A stretch of DNA of 64,000 nt, from contig JAHLKC010000014.1 in NCBI GenBank assembly GCA_025449115.1, positions 124,001 through 188,000 of the forward strand, given 5' to 3'. The notes beneath the pieces were generated by a model that saw only the letters and a program-made list of their open reading frames with translations, did not search any database and was not told where the DNA came from. A program made the position numbers and the translations under genes. Origin of the DNA: Chytridium lagenaria (taxonomy: Eukaryota; Chytridiomycota; Chytridiomycetes; Chytridiales; Chytridiaceae). Each line of letters starts with the position of its first letter. Position 1 is the stretch's first letter. Of the stretch, positions 22,875 through 33,035 are shown in pieces.

Positions 22875-25434
22875 GATGTTTTGTTCGACTCTGACCCAAA
22901 GTTGTAGACTCTTATGTTCCTGCACAGTTCCCTTGCAGTATCTTTCTGAGAGTAGCAGTAGTAGTGGTTGCAGTGTGTAGTGTGTGTGTGGTTGTTGGAT
23001 ATGGAAGGATGGGCTTTGCCGTGCAAGAAAGTTGATTTCTGCGGTCTCGTCTCCCCCTTGTTACTAATTCATTAAATTTAATTTTATTAATTTGTAAAAA
23101 TATATTATTTTTTTTCTAAAATAATATTATTAATTAAATAATTAATTAAATCCTATTAATAAATAAATTGATCATCTTTGGCCCATGCAGGCAGAGTATA
23201 TGTACATCATGCATGTAGGCTAATTCACCAATATTGTGTGCTTGTGCGAGAGCTTTTTATGCATGGACTTGCAACAGTGAGCGAGGCTAGAACTTTCCTG
23301 ATAATTAATTGCAAGTTTTGCACTTTATAAGACGGCCTCTGTGAAGCAGTTTTCCAAAGAAACACTCACGGAGTACGCGCGTCGTCACTTAATGGATCTC
23401 CTCCTTGACGCAGGTGCACTAATCCATCCTTTGGCCTTGAAGATGCAGCTGTTGATGTTGAGTCTTGGAGTACCTACTCAGAACAGTGCAACTCAGATTT
23501 TGATCTGGAAAACCAACTGCTCCAGCTCCAAGAATTGCCTGTAATTAATGTCAGTCAGAGGATTCTGTTCTCCTGCCTCTCCAGTCGGCTGCTATTCCGA
23601 ACTCAACGGAATATCTCTACTTAGACTGGCGACAAAAGGTCAACTTCACCAATGTTGACCTGTTGCTGTCATGCATAACACCAGTTGCATGGACACGCAC
23701 GCATCTTTTGGAAAGGGCCGTGACCACAGGAAGGCTGCTGTTATTAAAAGGCTGCTAGACTATGGCGCTGAGGTGGGGGCACTGGCTTTAATTAATACTG
23801 GGCTCTACCATGAACCACTATTATAGCGCGAGAAAACAACATAATGAGCAGTTTCTAAATAAATAAATATCGCTGTAGCTTTTAAAAGGACCACGCCACA
23901 AAGTATAAATAAAAACAAGTTACATAATCTATATATATAGCAGTGTATAAACCAATCTACCCTTGTGTTCTATGCACATGTTATTCTTATTGTATGACAC
24001 TACGTAATGGTTAATAGTATTCAAGTTTAAACCTTTGGTGTGACAGAGAGACAGTTGTCTCCTTTGCGCGAATTGGACACCACTCACTCATCACTCTTTA
24101 TTTAATTACTTTTATTTTTAATTATTATTTAATTTATTAATACACCCCCCCCCTTTCAAAACAACAACAAACTTACTTTCTACTCTTTATTATTATTACT
24201 TGTTGAGGGGGTTGTTTGTCGTTCAGGTTCTATTTATTTATTTATCATATGAAAATTAAAAAGTGAAAATAGTTTTAAAATTTTCTCTCTCTCTCCAGTC
24301 ATAGTCATAGACCCTCCCTCTCCCCAAGCAGCAGTAATAGAGAGTACAATACGAATAAGCAAATATTATTATTCATTTAAAAATAATATTTATTATTATT
24401 ACTTTTTATTATCACTTCATCTCAAAGTCTTCATCAGGGGAGAGAGAAAATCTCCGTCTTGAAAAGGTCGCTACCACCACACTGACCACTCAACTCACTA
24501 CTGCTCTCCTACCTACATACACCTCATCCTTTGTTCTTGAATTCTTTCATACACCCTCCTGCTACTCTGATTACCCAACTCTCTGCTCTCCTACTCTGCA
24601 GCACTCATTGGTGGTGGTGCCTTTTTGCATGCATGTGTTTTGGAAGAGTTGAAGGACAAGTTGATTTGGTGGCTGCAAAAAAACGAACGAGGTGAATACT
24701 ACAGACAGAGGATGCCATGCAAACGGGATGATGCCATCCCTTTTCAGCTCAACTGATGGATGGATTCGAGGAGGCATGCATTCAGTGTTAAAGGGAGACG
24801 AGGCTGGTATTGAAATGGCATCTTTACGATTGGAGGAGGGCCTTTGACGTTGATGGTGGTTCTATGTTTTTTTGGTGGGAGATCATGGTTGAGTTTGAAT
24901 GCTGGATTTTACCTGGATTAACGGACGAATGCATGGATATATATATGTGCAGCTCTCATTTCCCCCCTACAGAGTGTATACATACAGTGTTTCTTTCTCT
25001 AGTTAAATGATAATCTCTCTTATCCGTCATTCACTCCATACCCTGCACCCCTCCTTCTTAGTTTCTTCTACATCATCGGGCCTTTCTATAAGCTAACCGC
25101 TTCATTCTTTTTACAGACTCAACTATTGAAACAAGAATCATCTCATTCAAGGAACGAGCACAGCAGTTGCGGCAACCATCACCTAGCTCGTTTACATAGA
25201 GTCTATATATTGTTACTAGACTTTTGGGCTACTGAGACAGCTCACCTTTCGGTGATAAGGGGAAGGTACGGAGTGGTTGAGTTTTCTGTCTGCTTGAGGT
25301 TTTGCTAAATGTAGTTTACCCTCTTCTTATCTATACAGACTTTTGTGTACACTACATTTAAGGTCCCCTTCAATTCATTTCATCACCACCTACGAAAAAA
25401 CCTCGTTTACCACCACCCATCGCATTTTTGAGCA
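22875..25434. other. 2.56-kb AT-rich spacer between divergent kinases
   Basis: Long spacer shared by the two divergent kinase genes. It holds very AT-rich stretches (23060-23180, 24100-24420), short microsatellites and pyrimidine-rich DNA before the plus-strand kinase (24290-24560, 25330-25430). Apart from the ankyrin-like relic at 23341-23826, no coding or RNA feature was recognised. It is likely to contain both promoters and long 5' UTRs. Confidence 0.5.
23341..23826 (+). pseudogene. Degenerate ankyrin-repeat-like relic
   Basis: Two short stretches resemble ankyrin repeats but cannot be joined in one frame. The first contains HLMDLLLDAGALIHPLA (about 23377-23430) and the second KRLLDYGAEVGALALI (about 23743-23795). 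Both show the L-L-x-x-G-A signature, with stops and frame changes between them. No start codon and no clean introns were found. It may be the remains of a gene or a gene tail. Chance similarity is possible because the motif is short. Confidence 0.3.
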
Positions 25435-28400
25435 ATGGACGCCGTCGATCCCCATGCCATCCTAGGCACAACCCTAGTAGATTCCACAGGCAAACACGCA
25501 GCCCGCATCATCTCCCTCATTGGCTCCGGCTCATTCGCTCACGTCTATCTCGCTGAAGACGCCCTCTTCCCCCACCCACCCCAACAAGCCAACAAGCCTT
25601 CATGCTGCACAACCCAACGGCTTACAATCCTCCTCATCGTCATCACCATCTTCGCCTACGTTTGCCAACTCGCCGTTTGGAGGCGGGATGAAAGCCTGGA
25701 TCGAGTGTTTCGGCATCACGTCGACGCCACCGAAGCGGGCTGTCAAGAGGCTGTTTAAGAAGGGATTGGATGCAAGACAGTTGATGTTGCAGAGGCAGGA
25801 GGCGGCGGTGATGAAGGCGCTGGATGGACATAATAATATTGTGAGGCTGTTGGCAACTGTGGAGGATGAGGAGTGTTTGTATTTGATCATGGAGTATTGC
25901 GAACTTGGTGAGTCTCTCTCTTTTTTGGCTCTAGGAGTTGTTGTCATTTTACATGATAGTTAAGTGGCTCGCTGACCTCTTTTATGATCTACAAATCAAA
26001 ATGACACAGACTTGTACGAGGCGATCACTCAACAAGGCGGGTTTCCTGAAGACGTCGTCAAGGAAGTCTTTGGTCAAATCGCTGACGCAGTTCTCTACTG
26101 TCACTCCAAAGGCTACTTTCACCGTGATCTCAAGCCCGAAAACTGTCTCATTTCCACATCCGACTACAAGATTAAGCTCGCCGATTTTGGGCTTGCCACC
26201 ACTGACACCTGGTCTACAGAGATGGGCTGCGGGAGTGTCAGATATATGGCGCCCGAGTGCTTTGAGGCTGGCCATAATCAAACGGATCCTGCTACAACAC
26301 ATTTCGGGGTGACAGGACCTGATGGACAACCTGTTGTTGGGTATCAGCCTGCCGCGAATGATGTCTGGGCGTTGGGTGTCATTCTTTTAAACCTTCTTTT
26401 CGGCAAGAATCCTTGGTTTGAGGCGTTTCCCACTGATGCCATCTTTTCGGCGTTTGCCGGCGGTAACCCTGGAATTCTGAGACAACAGTTTGACCTTTCC
26501 CCACATTTTGATAGCGTGTTGAGGAGATGTTTTGATTTGGATCCCAGACGGAGGTGTACAGTGCATGACCTCAAAGTTATGGTTGAATCACTTCCAAGGT
26601 TTGTGGGTGGAGGTGTACCTGTTACGCCACCGCCTACACCAAACCTCCAGGCTGTCATCCATGCCGCTGTCGGACCGCCTGGTTGTTATGGATTGGTCTT
26701 GCCACCAGGTATTGCTATCCCGATGAATTACCCGTCGCCACCACCTTCGCGGAGACTCAAGATGGCGAATGGGGCGAGCGCCAGTCCTGTTGGTTCACGA
26801 CCCGTGTCTGTGGCGACGACCGTCAGCTCATCGAATAACGGGACGCACCGCCTTTCGTTTATTTCTTGGGACAGGTCCGTTGCATCTGCTATGGAAGAGG
26901 ACCCCGCCGTTGAACATGTGCATCGGAGACCGTCTGCGAATGGCAAGTACGTGGCGCCCTTGTCGCCCTCTGCATCCTCTGAGATGAAGGCGCAGGAGAG
27001 GGAACGCGAGCGAAGCCCTGCGAGACGGAGTGCTTCTGGAGCTACGCCTGTGTCGCCGCATGCCAGACGGACGAGCCAGCAAGGGAGACGGAGGAGTCGA
27101 CTTGGTGAGGGAGTTGGTGATGCGGAGGCGATGGCTGTTGTGGATCCGGCCAGGGCGTCGCCTGGGAGGATGTCGCAGGGTTCTGGTGGGGGTGTGAGGA
27201 GGGGGAGCGTTGTGACTATGTCGACTGTTGCGGGGGATGAGGAGGAGGAGATGAGACGGAGGGAGTCTGTGAGGGCGAGGATGAATTTGAGTGCGGAGAG
27301 GATGTTGGAGAGGGAGGATGAGGAGGGGGAGGAGGATGAAGAGGATTTGTTTAGGAGCGGTAGAGGGGTTGGGAGTGTTGTGTCGTCGATGGCGCAAGCT
27401 GTTGTGGCGCCTGTGGCGTTGACGGATAGTGTGGGGAGTGCGCCGAGTCCTACTACTGAGAGTGGGAGTGTGGTGTTTAAGGATGATGCGTCGTTACCCA
27501 AGGGTGTGTATCGGTTTGATGCCAAGCATGTCAAAGAGGATGATGCTTCGAACAAGTATGCGCAGCAGAGGGCGACGGCGAGTGGTGGACGTGGGGGGAG
27601 GAAGGCGAGACCACGGTCAACACCGAGTGCGCCGTATGGGTTTTGTGGTACCTGGGGAGAAGGAGACGGCGAGTTTAGGGAGGGAAGTGGGGAAGGTTGG
27701 GCCAGTTGCGGTGGCGTCTACAGCGGCAGCGGTACCAGGACCTGTGACGGGTGTTGCGACTGCTGCGGTGTTGAGTGCTGTGGGGAGGACGAGGGATAGT
27801 GGGTATGATTCTGGGGAGATGGCGGCTGCGGCTGCTGCCAATGGGACTGGGGGTATTGGGGTGAGTGGGGTTGCTTGGAGGACGCAAGTCGAGACGGAGG
27901 GCTGTTTCGGATGCAGTTGGGAGGAAGGAGGAGGATGGGATGTTGGGTTGACGACGGTGAGGGGTTCTGCTGAGGAGGAGAAGGAGAAGGGGATGGTGGG
28001 GTCACTTGGTAGGCCGAGTTCTGGAAGGAGACCTGCTGGGTTCTCGTTGAGACGACCTACGAGTCGACAGATGAGGATGCAGAGTGAAGTGGAGGAAGGG
28101 GTGAGTGGGCCTGTTGTTGTTGGAAGAGGGGATGCGGTTGAGGCGCATGTGAAGAAGGCGTTGGATAGGTTCTCTGCGGAGGATGCTGGGGAGGGAACGA
28201 GTGAAGGACAGACTGTTCCGCCGGTGAAGAAGCGACCAAACTTTTTAGCGACGACACCGTCGTTGGAGAAGTTGAAGGGAGCGTTTGGACATCATTTCCA
28301 GAGCCCTACACCGCCGACGACGCCACCGCCTGAACCTGCGCCGACGCCGTTGAGTGAGGGAGCTGTGGAGGAGGTGCAGGGGATGCAGCCGCCGGTGGTG

Positions 28401-29555
28401 AATCGACGGAGTCCGAGTCCGAGGGCGTGGTTATTTGCGCCGATTATGTCGAGGGAGCCTATTGTGAGTGGAGGGGTTGTGCCCAAGACTGGGACGGGGG
28501 CGAGGGGACCTGCGTTGGGGTTGTCGAGGTTTTCGATGAGGAGAGGAGGTGCGCATAGTGGTGCTGGTGCGACGGGGGATGAAGCTACGGCGCCGCAGGA
28601 GACGGGTGGGGGTGGGTTTGTTGGGTTTGTGGGGATGAGGAGGAGGTTCCAGGGAGGAGCGGGTGCGACGACTGGACAGATGTCTGCGAGAAATACGGGG
28701 GGACGGAGATCACCGAGACCGCTGTTGGGGACGTCTGAGCAGAAGGCGCAGTATCCACCGTTATCGAGTTTTGAGGATACGCCGCATGCAGCGAGGGCTG
28801 CGGAGATGGATGCGCCGAGTGTTCCTGGGAAGGATAGTGATGATTCTCGGAGGACGCCGTCGCCGCCTCCGCAGAGGAGTTGGTCGAGGGGTAGTGGGAG
28901 GGGGATGAATAAGAAGGCGTCTGCGCTGTCGTTGACTGCTTTAGTGCAGTTTGGGAAGAGCGTGAAGGAGTTTGTTGTGACCAAGACGAGACGTGGGTCG
29001 ATGGATTCGAGGATGAGTGGTGGGGGGAGGAGTGTGAGGAATTTCAAGTCGACGCCGAATTTGCAGCATCCTGCTTCTGCGGGTGTTGGAGGGGTGCATG
29101 TGGATTTGGAGGGGCCTGGTGTTCAAAGCGCCATGCCTGCGCTTGGGGCGTTGCCGTATGAACCTGTTGAGGATCATCTTGAACCGCCGGAGGGGACTGT
29201 GACGCCGTATGATGAGGAACGGAGGGGACCGTTTGCGTCGTTGAGCCGGGCGATTGGGTCGTTGAATCGGAAGAGGGGGGGACGGGGGAGGGGTAGTGAG
29301 GAGAGTGTGGAGAGACGGAAAGAGAGTTTGGAGAGGAGGGGGATGAAGGGGAGTATGGAGAGTGTGGGGACTTTGGGGAGTTTTGGGGGCCGTTTTTTGG
29401 GACGACGGCGATGGAGGGAGGGGAGGAGGGGGAGAAGGCGAAGAGGAGGCCGAGACCGCATAGTGTTGGGGGGCGACGGGGACGGTGGGGACGAGTGGGG
29501 CAGGGTTTTTTGGGAATGTGGGGGTGACGACGACGGGTGCAAGAGTGTGATGTAA
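25435..29555 (+). CDS. Ran1/Ksp1-type Ser/Thr protein kinase with long basic tail
   Basis: Two exons: 25435-25907 and 26010 to about 29555. The kinase domain spans residues ~20-370: IGSGSFAHVYLAED loop, RAVKRL lysine, HRDLKPEN catalytic loop, ADFGLAT, and the MAPECFE block. The segment NDVWALGVILLNLLFGKNPW is characteristic of the Ran1/Pat1, Sks1 and Ksp1 family, which links nutrients to growth and differentiation. A ~50-residue Ser-rich insert separates the glycine loop from the lysine. About 1,000 residues of Ser/Pro/Arg/Gly-rich tail follow. The frame breaks at CCCCC 25569-25573 and near GGG 27638-27640, and again near the 3' end (29390-29540), so the true C-terminus is uncertain. The coding strand is strikingly G-rich from 27000 to 29500. 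Confidence 0.82.
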
Positions 29556-30471
29556 TTTTTTTTTGACATCTCTTTGTTTACCGCCTTTTTTTTTTTTTTT
29601 TTCTTTCGTATCCAACCCTTTTCCCCACCGTTTTTGAATTATCCGCATCCCGACCACCAACGTTTTTTCACACCCTTTTATTTTTCTTTCAATAGCGGCG
29701 TTTTATGTTTTCTTTTTTTTGATACTGTGCATTCTTTTTTTTTAAGACTCTGTTCGTCTCTCTGTGTTTGTCTATGAGATCTCTTTAAGGTGGTGTTTTG
29801 ATGGGGGGGTTTTTTTTAATTCACGAACTTGTGAAGCTGTTTTTGTTCTTTTTTTTTTTATTGATTTGTTTCTTTGATCGACTCGATGTGTTTTTTAACT
29901 TGCTCACCTTTTATTGTCTTTTTTTTTTTTTTTTTTTTTTTTTTTGTTAACTGGTACGATTGAATGATTTTAAAAACTCATGGACACGATTCTGTCTTCT
30001 CATTTTTTTTTCACCCCTTTTTCCCTTTTTTCTTCTCATGTTGTTTAATGTCTGGTTTTCTTTTTTGTTCATCTTTTCACTACTGACCGCTCTACTTTCA
30101 CTGATTTTATATTTCTTTTTTCTCTTGAAGCCAGTGTTTTTTTTATTAAGAAAAAGAATGTGAGTTTTGCTTAATGCTGCTTTTCGTGGGTTGCGTTTTT
30201 TGTTTTCTTTTGGATGGGGGTTTAGTGAGCTCTGAAAGTATCCAAGTATGAGGGAGATGAGGTTTTGCGGGCGAAATAAAGTAAAAAATGTGAATGTTGA
30301 TGTCTCGATTTTTAATGCGGAAGTGGAGGAAAGGAAGGTGCTGGATGTGCCACTTTTGATTTTTTGTCACCCAATCTGAATATTGCACATCGCCAGCAAA
30401 CTTTGGGAACCAGACACTTTCACTCACAGAAAAGACCACACACACTCAACCATCTCATTACTCTCCCCATC
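29556..30471. other. T-rich intergenic DNA
   Basis: 916 bp between the Ran1-type kinase and TMEM43. The plus strand is very T-rich with several long T tracts, including T27 at 29919-29945. Probably 3' UTR plus the TMEM43 promoter. No gene recognised. Confidence 0.6.
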
Positions 30472-32146
30472 ATGTCATTCCGTACAGGCCGTAGGGTCAA
30501 CCTCCAAGAAGGCAACTGGCGCCTCCACCTCTCCAAATTCTTTACAAGCCTCGTCCGTTTAGCTGTAGTGGTTGGCGTCCCCGCATACCTCGTATACACT
30601 GAATACTCGGCACGAGAAACATCTCTTGCGATGAGGGAGGCTAGCAAGGTATTTAGCGGTTGACCCGTTTTACATACCCTTACGAATTTACTTTTATAGA
30701 ACGTTGTTGTGATCCCTGATACTAGAACAGCTGATCTTGAACAACATGTTGGGAAATTGGTGCATGTTGCGTCGTTGAATGTGAAGCCGGAGGTGATTGC
30801 GGATTATGATTTTGGGGTGGAGTTTCCAAAGTCTGTCAAGGTGTCGAGGGTGCCCGAATACTGTCAGGTAAAATCTTGTATCGTCGATATGAGGTAATTA
30901 ACAAGGATGTATATGTTTTTGTGTTGTTAGTGGACGGAAACGTATACAGATGAGGAAATCAAGTATAGGATTCAGAGGGTCAAGAGCGGAGTGAGACGAT
31001 TCGTCGATATTATTATTATAAAGGATGGCAGAGATCCCCTGTTCCCAGCGTGTTCTTTGATCAACCCGCTGCTCATCATAATCCTTTACGGGATCCCATT
31101 CCCCGGATACGCGAAAACCGCCGCATCCGCACGATTCGGAGATTTCCGTGTCGACCGATCAGTGCTGTCCTCAGCCAAACCCTTACGCACCCGCAAACAT
31201 TACACGCCAGCGGAGATAGCGTATTTGAACGTTCACCTGCTGTGGTGTGGTGGAACGAATAACCGGTTTGGGTATATTGGGGATGGGTATTTTTTCAGCG
31301 CTTACAAGGCGAGCACGGCGGAGAGGTTGTTGAGGTTGGCGGGGACTTGGGTTGAAGGGAGTTTGTTGGATTTTCAGATTGGGGATTTGTTTTCGGCTTG
31401 TGAGGCTGGGGATGTGAGGGTGAGTTTTGATGTGGTTGAGGTTGGGGAGAAGGGGGCGGGGGTTTTGGGGAGGTTGGAGAACGTGAAGGGGGATGTTGGG
31501 GTTTATACGACGACAAGGTGAGAATATTGTGTTTTTTTTATATACCGGATTTTTTTTTTTTTGTTTGCTTTTTTCTTTGGCGTCTGGACTGTTTTTTCGT
31601 TTGCTGAAGTGTGTTTTGCGCAATTTTATTGGAGTTGCGGTGTACTGACTTGTTTTTTTCTTGTCTTGCAGAGGTTACAAGATTGGAATGTTTACACTTG
31701 ATGCAAGCACTCCAGTTGGCGAGATGCTCCGTCGTGAACTCATTTCCACGCGGTGGTACCTCCTCGGTGCTCGACTCGTCATGATCGCTTGGGCCTTCTA
31801 CATCCTGCACACCTCGTCCGGTCTCACCTCCCGTCGTCATCCCAACGGACCCCGAGACACCAAAGGTTATATCATGTGGGGTCTTCAATCCCTCGGTCTT
31901 GCTGTGGGAGCCGTTGGAGCGCTTGGATTGGTACTGTGGCAATCGGCAATGTCTGTTGTCACGTTGGGGCTTGCTGCAGTGGCGTTTTGGATGGGGAGGC
32001 CGGATGGATTTGCAAAGGTTGAGAAGGGAGTGGCGAAAGGGAGGAGGGTTATTGAGGAGTGGGTGAAGACAGTGAGGGTGAAGATGGGGAAGCCTGCTGC
32101 TGCTACTTCAGCAAAGCCTGATGCTTCGTCAAAGAAAACTTTGTAG
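30472..32146 (+). CDS. TMEM43: TMEM43 (LUMA) family membrane protein
   Basis: Exons 30472-30648, 30700-30867, 30931-30990, 31032-31517 and 31672-32146 give 454 residues after one extra base in CCCC 31101-31104 is discounted. A membrane segment near residue 25 (FFTSLVRLAVVVGVPAYLVY) is followed by a lumenal domain with WTETYTDEE, FFDQPAAHHNPLRDP and GDVRVSFDVVEV, all family blocks. Three C-terminal membrane segments and a Lys-rich tail follow. TMEM43 sits in the ER and inner nuclear membrane in animals. The 41-bp intron 30991-31031 was inferred because it restores the family motif in phase. Confidence 0.82.
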
Positions 32147-32389
32147 AGGGTTCATGTTAATTTGTCGCGTTGTTCTACCCCTGATGGCTTTGTATAATGT
32201 CTAAGTTTTTTTGCTATTGCTTTTGAAGGGAATTCAAATGGTGTAGGTTGGTCTGTTTTCTATAAGCTGATAAAGCAACCTAAACGTCGATTGAGAGTAG
32301 ATAGATAATAATGTGTACGAAAGGGTGTAAAGAAATATGTGGAATCAGTCTTTTTATTTGTTACGTGTGGCGTCAGACCAACCCTATAA

Positions 32390-32667
32390 CTATTTTAAGG
32401 CTTTGAGGGTGCCGGTAGCTAAGTATTTTACTGCATCGAGCATGTCCAGCAATTCCAGAGGTTCATCAGCAATGATATGCTCTGTAGTTAAGAAGTAGTG
32501 AATATTGATATTGGACACAAGATCAGCTGCGAAGAACGTTGGCTCCACAACCTGTAAAGTATATTATAGCTCTTGTAAATTAATATTAGATACACGGGTT
32601 GTAAGATGCTGTGCGCGTGTCGAAGGCGTTGTTGGGTTTTAAGAACGTCTAATATCAAATCAAGATG
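32390..32667 (-). CDS. Unknown gene, two 3' exons recognised (partial model)
   Basis: Two minus-strand exons, 32667-32596 and 32551-32390, join in phase through a GT-AG intron and read as a helical protein end: HLDLILDVLKTQQRLRHAHS, then VVEPTFFAADLVSNINIHYF and LLDMLDAVKYLATGTLKALK before the stop. Composition is clearly protein-like. Upstream exons probably lie at 32700-32820 (an ATG-led frame MEKRVRYSPKTFLSAK occurs there) but I could not join them in phase. I do not recognise the family. Confidence 0.45.
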
Positions 32668-33035
32668 CTACTTCATCAGACTTTAACCTTTCCCCTTTCC
32701 TACATTGGGCATTGCCGTAGTAACTCCAAAACACATTTCGCGGATAAGAAAGTCTTGGGTGAGTACCTCACTCGTTTCTCCATTCCTTCGTGCTGTATCC
32801 CTTCCGGCCCTTGTGTACCTACATCAGCAACTTCTCTTTTTTTTTACAACGATTCGCCGTCAACTTTCCCTTTCAAGTCAATAAACTACAAAAAACATAG
32901 CACAATCCTTCACGACTTATAAAAAAATCCCTTCATCACCCACATAAATCCGTGGTGAAATCCTCTTCAACTCGCTTATCAGATACGTGTATATGCCATG
33001 AACAAATTTTTTCAAAGCCGACGTTGATTTAAAGA

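Noticed and set aside
21879..22925. The long His/Gln/Ser-rich minus-strand frame as an independent protein
   Set aside because: It leads straight into the kinase N-terminal region on the same strand; it is treated as the disordered N-terminus with an unresolved frame switch.
26728..28257. Several long minus-strand frames opposite the Ran1-type kinase tail
   Set aside because: They are mirror images of the G-rich coding strand (Pro/Ser/His-rich) without starts, splice signals or domains.
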